DNA from: Gammaproteobacteria bacterium
Lineage (GTDB): Bacteria > Pseudomonadota > Gammaproteobacteria > Steroidobacterales > Woeseiaceae
DNA: 58,504 nt
Reading direction: 5' to 3'
Assembly: GCA_018699395.1 (NCBI GenBank)
Contig: JABIQN010000097.1
Span: 1 to 58,504 of the forward strand
Position numbers and translations under genes: made by a program. Position 1 is the first letter of the stretch, and each line of letters starts with the position of its first letter. Below the pieces are notes generated by a model. The model did not search any database. It had not been told where the DNA came from and was given only the letters and a program-made list of their open reading frames with translations. Positions 11,079 through 20,580 of the stretch are shown in pieces.

Positions 11079-11107
11079 TACTGCATTACTGGCGGTAAAA
11101 TGCAGTA
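11079..11107. promoter_or_regulatory. Inverted repeat overlapping a -10-like box before rnpB
   Basis: TACTGCATT (11079-11087) and AATGCAGTA (11099-11107) are perfect nine-base arms with an 11-base loop. TAAAAT at 11096-11101, a possible -10 box about 18 bases before rnpB, runs into the right arm. TTGACC at 11063-11068 is 27 bases upstream of that box, too far for a normal -35. The symmetry suggests a protein site or hairpin at the rnpB promoter. Confidence 0.4.
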
Positions 11108-11118
11108 GACTCGCCGCC

Positions 11119-11500
11119 GAGAAAGCCGGAGTTGGTCAGACAATCGCTGTAGTTCGCTATAGAGGAAAGTCCGGGCTCCTTCGGACAGGGCGCCAGGTAA
11201 CGCCTGGGAGGCGCGAGCCTATGGAAAGTGCCACAGAAAATATACCGCCGGCGTGATCCTCGGATCATCGTCGGTAAGGGTGAAAAGGTGCGGTAAGAGC
11301 GCACCGCGCGACTGGTAACGGTTCGCGGCATGGTAAACCCCGCCCGGAGCAAGACCAAATAGGGGAGTACGCAGGCTTAGCTTGCACCGTCGGTCCCGAG
11401 CGGACTCCCGGGTAGGTTGCTTGAGGTGGCTGGTGACAGTCATCCCAGATGAATGATTGTTCTCGACAGAACCCGGCTTATTGCTGGCTCCGGCTTTCTC
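11119..11500 (+). ncRNA. rnpB: RNase P RNA, bacterial type A
   Basis: The catalytic RNA that removes 5' leaders from tRNA precursors. Long segments match the E. coli RNA: GAGGAAAGTCCGGGCTCC (11162-11179), CAGGTAACGCCTGG, GTGCGGTAAGAGCGCACCG, GGAGCAAGACCAAATAGG, CCCGGGTAGG and ACAGAACCCGGCTTA near the 3' end. The ends are set by P1: GAGAAAGCCGGAG (11119-11131) pairs perfectly with CTCCGGCTTTCTC (11488-11500). Length is about 382 bases against 377 in E. coli. A T-rich run follows (ACTTTCCTTTTATCC), a plausible terminator tail on P1. Confidence 0.98.
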
Positions 11501-11509
11501 ACTTTCCTT

Positions 11510-11716
11510 TTATCCTTTAAGATCAAGTAGATGCAATGACTCTCGTGCTGTGATGGTTAGCCCCGGCGCGAATTGCGCGTTAAGCGTTCGATTTACCCCT
11601 AAATTACCAGTTGTCTTCGAAATTTTATCTCGTTGTAAGGCTGTATTTAATAAGCACTTATAAGCAATTGATTTTCCTAGCGCAGATGCCTCCACTTTTC
11701 GCCTAATTTGAGCCAT
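11510..11716 (-). CDS. Possible small hypothetical ORF between rnpB and mraZ
   Basis: 68 codons read from an ATG at 11716, with AGGG about nine bases upstream. It contains no domain I recognise and no membrane segment; it is basic at the N-terminus (AQIRRKVEASALGKS). It lies antisense to nothing known, in the 380-base spacer between rnpB and mraZ. It may be chance. The remaining spacer holds the mraZ promoter and operator. Confidence 0.2.
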   Translation of the reverse strand: MAQIRRKVEASALGKSIAYKCLLNTALQRDKISKTTGNLGVNRTLNAQFAPGLTITARESLHLLDLKG

Positions 11717-11740
11717 CGAAGTGCCCTAAGTCCCTGTACA

Positions 11741-11768
11741 GCAACAATTAATCAGTACATGTTGTTGC
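11741..11768. repeat. Inverted repeat overlapping the mraZ -35 region
   Basis: GCAACAA (11741-11747) and TTGTTGC (11762-11768) are perfect seven-base arms with 14 bases between. The right arm covers part of the proposed -35 TTGCAC, so a repressor or activator site is possible. No known regulator motif is recognised. Confidence 0.3.
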
Positions 11769-11793
11769 ACATAATTAGGGCCATCTCTATAGT
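11765..11793 (+). promoter_or_regulatory. Proposed dcw (mraZ) promoter
   Basis: TTGCAC (11765-11770) and TATAGT (11788-11793) are separated by exactly 17 bases. A start site near 11800 would place the MraZ repeats in the first transcribed bases, close to the E. coli arrangement. Confidence 0.55.
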
Positions 11794-11802
11794 GTTGAAA
11801 GG

Positions 11803-11826
11803 TGGAAAAAAGTGGGAGGAAATGGG
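11803..11826 (+). promoter_or_regulatory. MraZ operator: three TGGR repeats at 10-bp spacing
   Basis: TGGA (11803-11806), TGGG (11813-11816) and TGGG (11823-11826) recur at exactly 10 bases, one helical turn. Known MraZ sites are TGGGN repeats with five-base gaps before mraZ. The site lies between the proposed promoter and the GTG start, so MraZ autorepression of the cluster is expected. Confidence 0.7.
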
Positions 11827-11880
11827 CTAAATGCCCGGATATCGTGTCAGAAAAGCGATTCCTGGCAAGTCCGAATCACC

Positions 11881-12330
11881 GTGTTTAGAGGGGCTACAAA
11901 AGTATCACTCGACGCCAAGGGGCGCATGGCAATACCAACCCGGTATCGGGAGCGGCTGTCTGCTCGTTGTGAGGGTGAGTTGATTGTGACTGTGGATAAG
12001 GACCACTGCCTCCTCGTGTACCCGCTGCCCGACTGGGAAGAGCTTGAGCGCAAGTTAGTGCGATTGCCCAGCATGAATAAGGTCGCACGCCGAATAGTGC
12101 GGATTATGGTTGGTTATGCAACCGAGATCGACATGGATGGTAATGGCCGGATCCTTGTTTCGAAAGAACTCAGGGAATTCGCCAGCCTCGATAAGCAGGG
12201 AATACTGATAGGTCAGGGCAATAAGTTTGAATTGTGGGATGAAGTAACCTGGAACGAAAAGCGCGACGCATGGCTTAGCGACGAGGATGACGGCGACATG
12301 CCGGCCGACCTCGAATCCATTTCATTCTAA
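11881..12330 (+). CDS. mraZ: MraZ, transcriptional regulator of the dcw cluster
   Basis: 149 residues (E. coli 152) with two SpoVT-AbrB-like DNA-binding halves. The first begins FRGATKVSLDAKGRMAIPTRYRE; the second has EIDMDGNGRILVSKELREFA and GNKFELWDE. It forms rings that bind the repeats upstream and repress the cluster. The GTG at 11881 gives the family start; a GTG at 11812 would add 23 unrelated residues and sit inside the operator. No Shine-Dalgarno is seen before 11881, so translation may be weak. Confidence 0.93.
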   Translation: MFRGATKVSLDAKGRMAIPTRYRERLSARCEGELIVTVDKDHCLLVYPLPDWEELERKLVRLPSMNKVARRIVRIMVGYATEIDMDGNGRILVSKELREFASLDKQGILIGQGNKFELWDEVTWNEKRDAWLSDEDDGDMPADLESISF

Positions 12331-12345
12331 GAGGCTGATCATTTC

Positions 12346-13281
12346 ATGAGCAGCAACGAGCATGTCCCGGTGCTGCTGGGGCCAGTCCTTGAAGGGCTGG
12401 ATATAAAAAAAGACGGCTGTTACGTCGATGGAACGTTCGGCCGCGGTGGCCACAGTGGGGAAATACTGAAGCACCTTAATTCGAATGGAAGGTTGATCGG
12501 CATCGATCGAGATCCAGACGCGATAGCTTCAGCACCGAAAATCCTGACTGACGATCCGCGATTTGAATTGATCAGGGGTGAAAGTGCGCAACTTCAGAAA
12601 CTCATTGAAGAAAGGAATCTACAGGGAGAAGTGGACGGACTCCTCTTCGACCTGGGGGTTTCCTCACCGCAACTGGATGCGCCTCATAGAGGCTTCAGTT
12701 TCCTTCGTGACGGCCCGCTCGATATGCGAATGGATCCGGACTCGGGTACGTCCGCGAGTGATTTCATTGCAAATGTGGAACAAAGAGAATTGATACACGT
12801 TTTACGAAAATTTGGTGAGGAAGCTCACGCATTACGAATCGCACGTGCTATTTGCGATGCACGCGTGAATTCGCGAATAGAGACAACAGTACAACTTGCG
12901 ACGATCATTGAGGCGGCAGTACCTGCCAAAGTGCGCGCCAAGAAGAAACATCCTGCGACGAAAACCTTTCAGGCAATTCGTATCGCGATCAACGGTGAGC
13001 TCGAGCAATTAGAGGCGCTCTTGTACCAGTCGATGGACGTATTGAGAAAAGGTGGTCGGCTTTGTGTGATCAGTTTCCACTCGCTGGAAGACCGAATGGT
13101 AAAGCGCTTCATACGCGATATGTCGCGTGAGCCAGAGCAGTACCGTGGAATGCCGACGATACCGGACGAGTTTCGACCAAAGATGAAGACCATCGGTAAG
13201 GTTGTTGTGGCGACGGATGATGAGATTCAGATGAATCGAAGATCGCGCAGTGCTCGCCTCAGAATTGGGGAAAGTGTCTGA
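12346..13281 (+). CDS. rsmH: 16S rRNA (cytosine-1402-N4)-methyltransferase
   Basis: 311 residues. It uses SAM to methylate N4 of C1402 in 16S rRNA. The N-terminal HVPVLLGPVLEGL, the SAM loop GTFGRGGHSGEIL, FDLGVSSPQLD, DGPLDMRMD and the C-terminal ISFHSLEDRMVKRF are all family signatures. It is the second dcw gene. Its TGA shares a base with the ftsL ATG (TGATG), indicating coupled translation. Confidence 0.97.
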   Translation: MSSNEHVPVLLGPVLEGLDIKKDGCYVDGTFGRGGHSGEILKHLNSNGRLIGIDRDPDAIASAPKILTDDPRFELIRGESAQLQKLIEERNLQGEVDGLLFDLGVSSPQLDAPHRGFSFLRDGPLDMRMDPDSGTSASDFIANVEQRELIHVLRKFGEEAHALRIARAICDARVNSRIETTVQLATIIEAAVPAKVRAKKKHPATKTFQAIRIAINGELEQLEALLYQSMDVLRKGGRLCVISFHSLEDRMVKRFIRDMSREPEQYRGMPTIPDEFRPKMKTIGKVVVATDDEIQMNRRSRSARLRIGESV

Positions 13282-13568
13282 TGCAGACGACAAAATCGCG
13301 ACAGCCGTTTCTGCTGGTATTTGTTTTCGCTCTTGTATGCGTCTTGAGCTCGGTGGCATTGGTGTATACGAAGCATGAATCACGAGAATTATTTATAGAG
13401 CTCGAAGGGCTTACGCATGAACGAGATGAATTGAACATTGAATGGGGCCAGCTGCAAATTGAACAAAGTACTTGGGCCACGCATGCACGAATTGAACGGG
13501 TCGCGACTGATGAATTGTCCCTTGTGCGACCTGCATCAACGGAAATCTACGTAATTGAGCGGCCATGA
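13281..13568 (+). CDS. ftsL: Cell division protein FtsL
   Basis: 95 residues. A bitopic inner-membrane protein of the FtsQLB division complex. A short cytoplasmic N-terminus precedes a single membrane helix (about 10-28), then a periplasmic coiled coil rich in E, L and Q (about 33-70). Sequence is poorly conserved in this family; the call rests on size, topology and position between rsmH and ftsI. It overlaps ftsI by ATGA. Confidence 0.9.
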   Translation: MQTTKSRQPFLLVFVFALVCVLSSVALVYTKHESRELFIELEGLTHERDELNIEWGQLQIEQSTWATHARIERVATDELSLVRPASTEIYVIERP

Positions 13569-15307
13569 CACGCGGAGCAGAAAAAAAACAAAAAACTGCA
13601 CGGCGGATCGGCGGCAGAGTGACGCTGGTGATAACGTTCTTTGCACTGGTGGCGTTATCGCTGATGGTGCGTGCGGTTCAGCTGCAAGTCCTTAATAAGG
13701 ATTTTCTGAATCGGCAGGCTGACACGCGTCATCTGCGTACGGAATCGATCTCGGCACATCGCGGCAATATACTCGACAGAAATGGCGAGCCGCTTGCGAT
13801 TAGCACTCCTGTCGACAGCATTTGGGCCAACCCAAAAGAATTTGCTAGCTCTGTCGAAAAAATTCCACAGCTCGCTAAGGCTCTCGGTGTCGATTCAGAG
13901 ACATTGATGCGTCGAATTACGCGCAACATGGACAAGGAATTTCTTTACCTCAAACGGCATTTGAATCCTAATCCGGCATTACGTGTAATGGCGCTTAAAT
14001 TGCCCGGTATTAATGTTCAACGGGAGTACCGTCGTTACTATCCAGCGTCGGAAGTTACAGGGCACTTGGTCGGTTTTACCAATATTGATGATGAAGGTCA
14101 GGAGGGACTCGAACTTGCGATGAATCATTGGCTCGAAGGCGAGTCTGGTGCAAAGCGAGTTCTGAAGGATCGTCTGGGTAGATCGATAGAAAATGTCGAA
14201 AGCATACGTCCCCCACGTCATGGCAAGGACCTTAGAATAAGCATCGATCTTAGGCTGCAGTACCTTGCGTATCGCACACTAAAAGCTGCGGTGAAAACAC
14301 ATAACGCACGCTCTGGCTCAGTGGTTATCCTGGATGTTCAGACAGGTGAGGTATTGGCGATGGCGAATCAGCCCACCTATAACCCAAATGATCGATCACA
14401 ATTTGTGGCAGCACGCTACAGAAACAGAGCCATCACTGATATTTTTGAACCAGGCTCGAGCATCAAGCCTCTGATTATTGCAGCGGCGCTGGAGAGTGGC
14501 CAATACCACCCGAGTAGCTTGGTCGATACCTCACCAGGATATATAACTGTCGGCGCCAAGAAAATCGAAGATCACCGAAACCTTGGTCGCATTAGCCTGA
14601 CAACTATACTCGCACGCTCCAGTAATGTTGGTGTGACCAAACTGGCGATGACTCTGCAATCAGATCAGCTGTGGGGAACAGTATCTCAATTTGGACTCGG
14701 TGAAATGACGAGCAGTGGCTTTCCCGGTGAGTCTGCAGGTATGTTGACGCATTACAGTAATTGGCGTCCTATTTCTCAGGCAACTATTGCATATGGCTAC
14801 GGCGTAGCAGTGACGCCACTACAACTCGCCCAAGCCTATGCTGTGATCGGCAATGGCGGCATTATGCAGCCCATCTCATTGTTTGCAGTTGAAGAGGCGG
14901 CTCGAGGCGAGCGCATTGTGTCGAATGACACAGCGAATGCGGTGCGACGCATGCTGGAAGAAGTAGTTCGACCAAGCGGCACTGGCACGAAAGCATCGGT
15001 CGATGGCTATCGGATTGCAGGTAAGACTGGAACAGCCTGGAAAGCCGCGAAAGGTGGCCATTCACAAAACAAATACTTTTCAATCTTTGCTGGACTGGCA
15101 CCGGCCAGCGAACCGCGGCTAGCAACAGTCGTGGTCATTGATGAGCCCAGCGGTGAGCTATATTACGGTAGCGATGTCGCAGCACCAGTTTTCGCGGACG
15201 TAATGTCAGAATCCTTACGATTATTGGCAGTGCCGCCCGACGCGATGCCTGCTCGGGGTCCCGGTGACGTCATACAAGCAATGGCGGGCCGGAGCGTGAG
15301 CCAATGA
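13565..15307 (+). CDS. ftsI: Peptidoglycan D,D-transpeptidase FtsI (PBP3)
   Basis: 580 residues. The septal class B penicillin-binding protein, crosslinking new peptidoglycan at the division site. A membrane anchor lies at about 19-39, then the pedestal with RGNILDRNGEPLA (66-78). The transpeptidase domain carries S298-S-I-K301 (catalytic Ser), S352-S-N354 and K487-T-G-T. All three beta-lactam-enzyme motifs are intact. It partners with FtsW encoded five genes on. Confidence 0.97.
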   Translation: MTRGAEKKQKTARRIGGRVTLVITFFALVALSLMVRAVQLQVLNKDFLNRQADTRHLRTESISAHRGNILDRNGEPLAISTPVDSIWANPKEFASSVEKIPQLAKALGVDSETLMRRITRNMDKEFLYLKRHLNPNPALRVMALKLPGINVQREYRRYYPASEVTGHLVGFTNIDDEGQEGLELAMNHWLEGESGAKRVLKDRLGRSIENVESIRPPRHGKDLRISIDLRLQYLAYRTLKAAVKTHNARSGSVVILDVQTGEVLAMANQPTYNPNDRSQFVAARYRNRAITDIFEPGSSIKPLIIAAALESGQYHPSSLVDTSPGYITVGAKKIEDHRNLGRISLTTILARSSNVGVTKLAMTLQSDQLWGTVSQFGLGEMTSSGFPGESAGMLTHYSNWRPISQATIAYGYGVAVTPLQLAQAYAVIGNGGIMQPISLFAVEEAARGERIVSNDTANAVRRMLEEVVRPSGTGTKASVDGYRIAGKTGTAWKAAKGGHSQNKYFSIFAGLAPASEPRLATVVVIDEPSGELYYGSDVAAPVFADVMSESLRLLAVPPDAMPARGPGDVIQAMAGRSVSQ

Positions 15308-16806
15308 GCATGCCGGCGATACAGATGAATTCATCACTATCACTATCCAAATTACTACATGGATTTGCCGATGCACCAGCTCTTTGTGTAACCGGAATCG
15401 CTAGCGATAGCCGACAAGTGAGGGACGGTTATCTGTTCCTCGCATGCGAGGGAATAGATAGCCATGGACTCGATTATTTACAGGAAGCAATAGCTGCTGG
15501 TGCGTCTGCCGTCGCATGGGATGCAAGTACGGCGGCTACACCGGCGGCTACCGGCATAGCCATGATCACAGTCGACAATCTGGCTTCGCATCTTGGCGAA
15601 ATAGCAAACAGATTTTACGGAAGCCCTTCCCATGCCCTGAAAACCATTGGCGTTACAGGAACCAATGGCAAGACGACGGTTGCCTGGCTATTGGCGCAAT
15701 GTTTGCAGCAACTGGATGATCGTTGTGCTTACATCGGCACTCTGGGTTCCGGCATAGATGAACTGGACAAAATAGCGGGTATGACCACGCCAGCAGCCAT
15801 TGAGTTACATGGCCGACTCGCTGAGTTTGTTGATGCCGATGCCACGTCTGTGGCTATTGAGGTTTCTTCACATGCATTGTCGCAAGGTAGGGTTAACGGT
15901 GTGCAATTTGATGCCGCGATTTTCACTAACCTGACGCGCGATCACCTTGACTATCACGGCGATATGCAAGCGTATTTTGATAGTAAATCAAGACTGTTTC
16001 TCGAGCATGGGCCGAGGCTAAAGATCATAAACCTTGATTCATCTTATGGTATGGATCTGGCGGCACGCTGCGGTCAGGACGTCGTTACCGTATCTACACA
16101 TTTTGATCGTGTTGCGAACGGACGACCCTTCGTCTTCGTGAGATCAGTTGTCGCGAACGAACAGGGCTCCGACATATCATTTACGAGCTCTTGGGGCGAC
16201 GGAAAATTCATGTTGCCATTGCCAGGGGACTTCAATATTGCGAACGCCGCGATAGTTCTCGCCTACCTGCTCGCTAGCGGCGTAGATCTCGACAAGGCAT
16301 CTCATGTCATGAGTTTAACTGAAGCGCCATCTGGTCGTATGCAGAGAGTGCCAAGGACGGATTGTACAGTGTATATCGATTATGCGCATACGCCGGATGC
16401 GATCGAATCAGCACTGAAAGCATTGCGCCCTCATTGTCGTGGAAAACTTTGGTGTGTCTTCGGCTGTGGTGGCGAACGTGACATAGGCAAGCGCCCATTG
16501 ATGGCAAAGCTGGCGGAGCGACTAGCGGATCGGGTCGTAATAACAAGTGATAATCCACGCTCTGAGAATCCGACAGAAATTATTGACGATATCGTTAGTG
16601 GGCTGATAGAGGCAGAAAATGCAACGGTCATTGAGGATAGGGCAGCGGCAATTGCATGGACGATCGCGAACGCGACCCCAAGTGATTTTGTACTGATTGC
16701 AGGCAAGGGCCATGAAAAATATCAGGAAGTGAATGGTAAATGCCGGCCGTTTTCAGATATCGCGCTGGCAAATCGCGCGACCAAGTCCTGGGAGGCGAGC
16801 GAATGA
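15304..16806 (+). CDS. murE: UDP-MurNAc-L-Ala-D-Glu:meso-diaminopimelate ligase
   Basis: 500 residues. It adds the third amino acid to the peptidoglycan precursor. The ATP loop is GTNGKT (119-124), and DNPR with flanking SEN (near 420) is the signature for meso-diaminopimelate rather than lysine. Mur ligase central and C-terminal domains are complete, with GKGHEKYQE near the end. It overlaps both ftsI and murF by ATGA. Confidence 0.97.
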   Translation: MSMPAIQMNSSLSLSKLLHGFADAPALCVTGIASDSRQVRDGYLFLACEGIDSHGLDYLQEAIAAGASAVAWDASTAATPAATGIAMITVDNLASHLGEIANRFYGSPSHALKTIGVTGTNGKTTVAWLLAQCLQQLDDRCAYIGTLGSGIDELDKIAGMTTPAAIELHGRLAEFVDADATSVAIEVSSHALSQGRVNGVQFDAAIFTNLTRDHLDYHGDMQAYFDSKSRLFLEHGPRLKIINLDSSYGMDLAARCGQDVVTVSTHFDRVANGRPFVFVRSVVANEQGSDISFTSSWGDGKFMLPLPGDFNIANAAIVLAYLLASGVDLDKASHVMSLTEAPSGRMQRVPRTDCTVYIDYAHTPDAIESALKALRPHCRGKLWCVFGCGGERDIGKRPLMAKLAERLADRVVITSDNPRSENPTEIIDDIVSGLIEAENATVIEDRAAAIAWTIANATPSDFVLIAGKGHEKYQEVNGKCRPFSDIALANRATKSWEASE

Positions 16807-18161
16807 TTAACTCGCTAGCACAGGCTGCGGACTGCATGAACGGGGTGCTTTACGGCGAAGATCGAAATTTTAGTGGAGTCAGCATAGACACGCGAACGAT
16901 CCAAGATGGCGAACTCTTCTTTGCATTGCAGGGACCAAACTTCGACGGTCATGAGCATACTGGAAGTGCCAACTTAAATGGAGTGGCAGGCGTAGTCGTA
17001 AGTGACGACATTGCAGACCAAATTACACAAATAAAAGTGGACGATACTCGTCTGGCGCTCGGCCGATTCGGTGCAGCCTGGCGGAACGGTCAAGACGTGT
17101 GTGTTGTTGGCATAACCGGCAGCAATGGCAAGACAACTTTGAAGGAGCTTGTCGCTGCCTGCCTCAGCATGAAAGCGCCGACGCTTGCGACACATGGCAA
17201 TTTGAACAATGAGATCGGCATGCCCTTAATGCTCACTCGTATCAGTGCGGAGCACGAGTATGCCGTTATTGAAATGGGAGCAAACCACGTTGGCGAAATC
17301 GCATATCTCTCTTCGCTGGCGAATCCTGACGTAGTTGTAATCACTAATGCCGCCGCCGCTCACCTTGAAGGCTTTGGGTCGATTGAGGGAGTCGCGCGCG
17401 CCAAAGGCGAGATTCTCGAGACGCAAAAGCGGCCAACTTTTGCTGTTCTGAATGCCGATGATGACTACTACAGCTACTGGATGTCGCTGGTTGATGATGT
17501 CAAAATCTTGAGTTTCGGATTCACGGTAGCGGCCGATGTCACGGCCGATAATATCGAATTGAATTCCGCGTTTACCACTTTCGATTTACATCTGCCGAAT
17601 ACCAGCATCAACGTGTCGCTGCCGCTACCTGGAATGCACAACGTTCAGAACGCCTGCGCGGCAGCGGCTGTGGCAGTGGCACTGGATGTGGACGTGGAGC
17701 AGATCAAATTTGCGTTGGAAAGTATTCGGCCCGTTGCTGGTCGGTTACAGCCCCTTAATGGCATCAATGGTTGCACACTGTTCGATGATAGTTACAACGC
17801 AAATCCGTTATCGGTCACGATGGCGATGGAATTCCTTGCGGGCCTTGAAGGAGAAAGCTGGCTCGTATTGGGTGACATGAAAGAACTTGGAGACGATGCA
17901 AAGGATTTGCATCGCGAGATTGGAGCATCAGCACGAGCAAACGGTATTGATCGTTTGCTCGCGCTTGGCGATCTTTCGAAGGCCAGTACTGAAGTGTTCG
18001 GCGAGGGTGCCAACTGGTACTCGGATATCGACACACTCATCGAGGATGCCAGGACCGCAGGAAGTACGACGAACGTACTTATAAAAGGTTCTCGCTCAAT
18101 GCGAATGGAGCGTGTCGTCGATGCATTACAAGTTGTTGACCCTGAGAGAGAGGAGACCTGA
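16803..18161 (+). CDS. murF: UDP-MurNAc-tripeptide:D-Ala-D-Ala ligase
   Basis: 452 residues. It completes the cytoplasmic pentapeptide precursor using the D-Ala-D-Ala made by DdlB. The Mur ligase ATP loop is GSNGKT (106-111); [14 protein letters not shown] and [13 protein letters not shown] are typical MurF, and DDSYNANP begins the C-terminal part. The ATG at 16803 overlaps the murE stop by four bases; the reading frame is open further upstream but that part is inside murE. Confidence 0.97.
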   Translation: MINSLAQAADCMNGVLYGEDRNFSGVSIDTRTIQDGELFFALQGPNFDGHEHTGSANLNGVAGVVVSDDIADQITQIKVDDTRLALGRFGAAWRNGQDVCVVGITGSNGKTTLKELVAACLSMKAPTLATHGNLNNEIGMPLMLTRISAEHEYAVIEMGANHVGEIAYLSSLANPDVVVITNAAAAHLEGFGSIEGVARAKGEILETQKRPTFAVLNADDDYYSYWMSLVDDVKILSFGFTVAADVTADNIELNSAFTTFDLHLPNTSINVSLPLPGMHNVQNACAAAAVAVALDVDVEQIKFALESIRPVAGRLQPLNGINGCTLFDDSYNANPLSVTMAMEFLAGLEGESWLVLGDMKELGDDAKDLHREIGASARANGIDRLLALGDLSKASTEVFGEGANWYSDIDTLIEDARTAGSTTNVLIKGSRSMRMERVVDALQVVDPEREET

Positions 18162-18163
18162 TC

Positions 18164-19246
18164 ATGCTGCTCTATCTCACAGAATATCTCGCACAGTTCG
18201 AATCCAGCTTTAACGTTTTCAATTACCTGACTATGCGTGCGATTCTCGGTGCGCTAACAGCATTGATAATCTGTTTCATCGTCGGTCCGAAAATGATTAA
18301 GAGTTTGATTGTCAATCAAATCGGTCAACCCGTTCGTGAGGATGGTCCTAAAACTCATTTACTAAAAGTGGGTACGCCGACAATGGGCGGCGCGCTAATC
18401 TTGACGGCGATTTCTATAGCGACGTTATTGTGGGCCGATCTCGAGAACCACTACGTCTGGATTGTGCTCTTTGTTACTTTGTCTTTTGGTGTTATCGGCT
18501 ACATCGACGACTACAAGAAACTCATAATGCAGGACTCTACTGGTATTTCGGCGAAGCAAAAGCTCTTCTGGCAGTCTAGTGCGGCTCTTATAGCTGCCAT
18601 TGCTCTGTATGTTACGGCAACTGATGAGGTGCAGAACTCATTATTGATTCCATATTTCAAGGATCTTTCGATCCCGCTTGGCATGTTTCAAATCGTTATA
18701 ACGTACTTTTTTATTGTGGGCTTCAGTAATGCGATCAATCTGACGGACGGTCTAGACGGTCTTGCGATTATGCCAACGGTATTGGTTGGTGGAGCGCTTG
18801 GACTTTTTGCATACGTAACAGGTAACACAAATTTTTCCGAATATCTGGGTATTCCCTATGTAGCGGGTGCCGGAGAGATCATGGTGTTCTGTGCTGCGAT
18901 GTCGGGCGCCGGATTGGGGTTTCTTTGGTTTAATACATACCCAGCGCAAGTGTTCATGGGTGATATCGGCGCCCTATCTCTGGGTGCTGCACTCGGCGTG
19001 GTTGCAGTTATTGTACGACAGGAAATCGTTCTGGCGATCATGGGCGGTGTGTTTGTTGTCGAAACTCTGTCGGTCATTATCCAGGTCGCCTCATTCAAGT
19101 TAACGGGAAAACGCGTTTTCCGAATGGCGCCTCTGCATCACCATTTCGAATTGAAAGGCTGGGCGGAGCCTAAAATTATTGTCCGATTCTGGATTATTAC
19201 CGTCATCCTAGTGTTGATTGGACTTGCGAGCCTGAAAATACGATGA
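18164..19246 (+). CDS. mraY: Phospho-MurNAc-pentapeptide transferase
   Basis: 360 residues with about ten membrane segments. It transfers phospho-MurNAc-pentapeptide to undecaprenyl phosphate, forming lipid I at the inner face of the inner membrane. Conserved parts are [16 protein letters not shown] (magnesium-binding aspartates), [21 protein letters not shown] and the C-terminal [13 protein letters not shown]. It follows murF by two bases and overlaps murD by four. Confidence 0.97.
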   Translation: MLLYLTEYLAQFESSFNVFNYLTMRAILGALTALIICFIVGPKMIKSLIVNQIGQPVREDGPKTHLLKVGTPTMGGALILTAISIATLLWADLENHYVWIVLFVTLSFGVIGYIDDYKKLIMQDSTGISAKQKLFWQSSAALIAAIALYVTATDEVQNSLLIPYFKDLSIPLGMFQIVITYFFIVGFSNAINLTDGLDGLAIMPTVLVGGALGLFAYVTGNTNFSEYLGIPYVAGAGEIMVFCAAMSGAGLGFLWFNTYPAQVFMGDIGALSLGAALGVVAVIVRQEIVLAIMGGVFVVETLSVIIQVASFKLTGKRVFRMAPLHHHFELKGWAEPKIIVRFWIITVILVLIGLASLKIR

Positions 19247-20580
19247 GTAAGTCACAGGCATCTGCTGCAAAGAATCTGGTTGTTGGTTTGGGTGCCACTG
19301 GACTATCGATCGCCCGTTACCTGCAGCGCAGTGATATCAGTGCGACGTTCTTCGACAGCAGGGATAAACCGCCCGGAATCGACGAGCTCAGCGAAATCTC
19401 CTCCGATGCGAGGCTAGTTCTTGGCGATATTAAACTGACAAAGGAAATCAGCAGGATCATAGCGTCGCCCGGTATTTCGGATGGCCACCCGTTGATGGTT
19501 AAAGCCCGGAAAAAGAAACTCGAAATTGTCTCTGACATCGAGTTGTTTGCCCGTGACGCAAACGCACCTTTCGTCGTTGTCACCGGATCGAATGGCAAAA
19601 GTACCGTAACGACCTTGCTCTATTATATGTGTCTCGCGGACGGACGAAGCACACTTGCTGGCGGAAATCTTGGTGAGCCTGCGCTGGACCTATTGGCTCA
19701 GGATGAGCCCGATATCTATGTACTTGAGCTATCCAGCTTTCAATTGCATCGGACGCAAAGTCTGCCGGCAAAAGTTGCTGTTCTACTTAATGTGTCACCT
19801 GATCATCTGGATTGGCACGCCGATGAGGATGAATACCGACGAGCGAAGTATCGCGTGTATCGCGAAGCGAAAGCTGCCGTTGTCAATCGCGCGGACGAAG
19901 AAGCTCTGAAGCACGTTAAACACTGCGATCGGATCATCAGCTTTGGGCTCGATGCTCCGGCTAACGGTCAATATGGGCTGCGGATTAATAACGATCAAGT
20001 TTACCTAGCCTGCGGTGGGAAGCTGCTAGTCGCGACGCATGAACTAACTATGTACGGCGTCCATAATCAACTGAACGCATTAGCTGCATTGGCAGTAGGA
20101 GATCTACTCGGACTTGATATGTCCGCAATGCTACAGGTTTTGGTCGAGTTTCCTGGATTGCCACATCGCATGCAGTTTGTCGCGCGAGTCGCCGCCGTTG
20201 ACTACATTAACGACTCGAAAGCGACGAACGTTGCCGCCGCGGTTGCCGCAATCGAGTCGGTTGACTCAATGCTGGTGCTGGTCGCTGGCGGTGATGGAAA
20301 AGGCGGCGATTTTGGAGACCTTGGCGTCGCGGTCGAAGGAAAACTACGTGGCGCTGTTCTGATCGGCAAAGATGCCGAAAAAATTGCGCATGCACTTAAC
20401 ACCGTAATGCCAGTGCACTTCGCCGATACGATGAGTGACGCTGTTAGTATGGCCGCTGGGTGCGCCGAGTCTGACGACACGGTTCTGCTTGCGCCGGCGT
20501 GCGCAAGTTTCGATCAATACAATAACTATGCAGAGCGTGGTGATTTGTTCTGTGCTGCTGTGGAGGCGCTGAAGCGATGA
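19243..20580 (+). CDS. murD: UDP-MurNAc-L-alanine:D-glutamate ligase
   Basis: 445 residues. It adds D-glutamate to UDP-MurNAc-L-Ala in the cytoplasm. The N-terminal Rossmann part starts [17 protein letters not shown]; the ATP loop is GSNGKS (115-120); ELSSFQL and VSPDHLDWH follow; the C-terminal domain has INDSKATN and [15 protein letters not shown]. It overlaps both neighbours by ATGA. Confidence 0.97.
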   Translation: MSKSQASAAKNLVVGLGATGLSIARYLQRSDISATFFDSRDKPPGIDELSEISSDARLVLGDIKLTKEISRIIASPGISDGHPLMVKARKKKLEIVSDIELFARDANAPFVVVTGSNGKSTVTTLLYYMCLADGRSTLAGGNLGEPALDLLAQDEPDIYVLELSSFQLHRTQSLPAKVAVLLNVSPDHLDWHADEDEYRRAKYRVYREAKAAVVNRADEEALKHVKHCDRIISFGLDAPANGQYGLRINNDQVYLACGGKLLVATHELTMYGVHNQLNALAALAVGDLLGLDMSAMLQVLVEFPGLPHRMQFVARVAAVDYINDSKATNVAAAVAAIESVDSMLVLVAGGDGKGGDFGDLGVAVEGKLRGAVLIGKDAEKIAHALNTVMPVHFADTMSDAVSMAAGCAESDDTVLLAPACASFDQYNNYAERGDLFCAAVEALKR

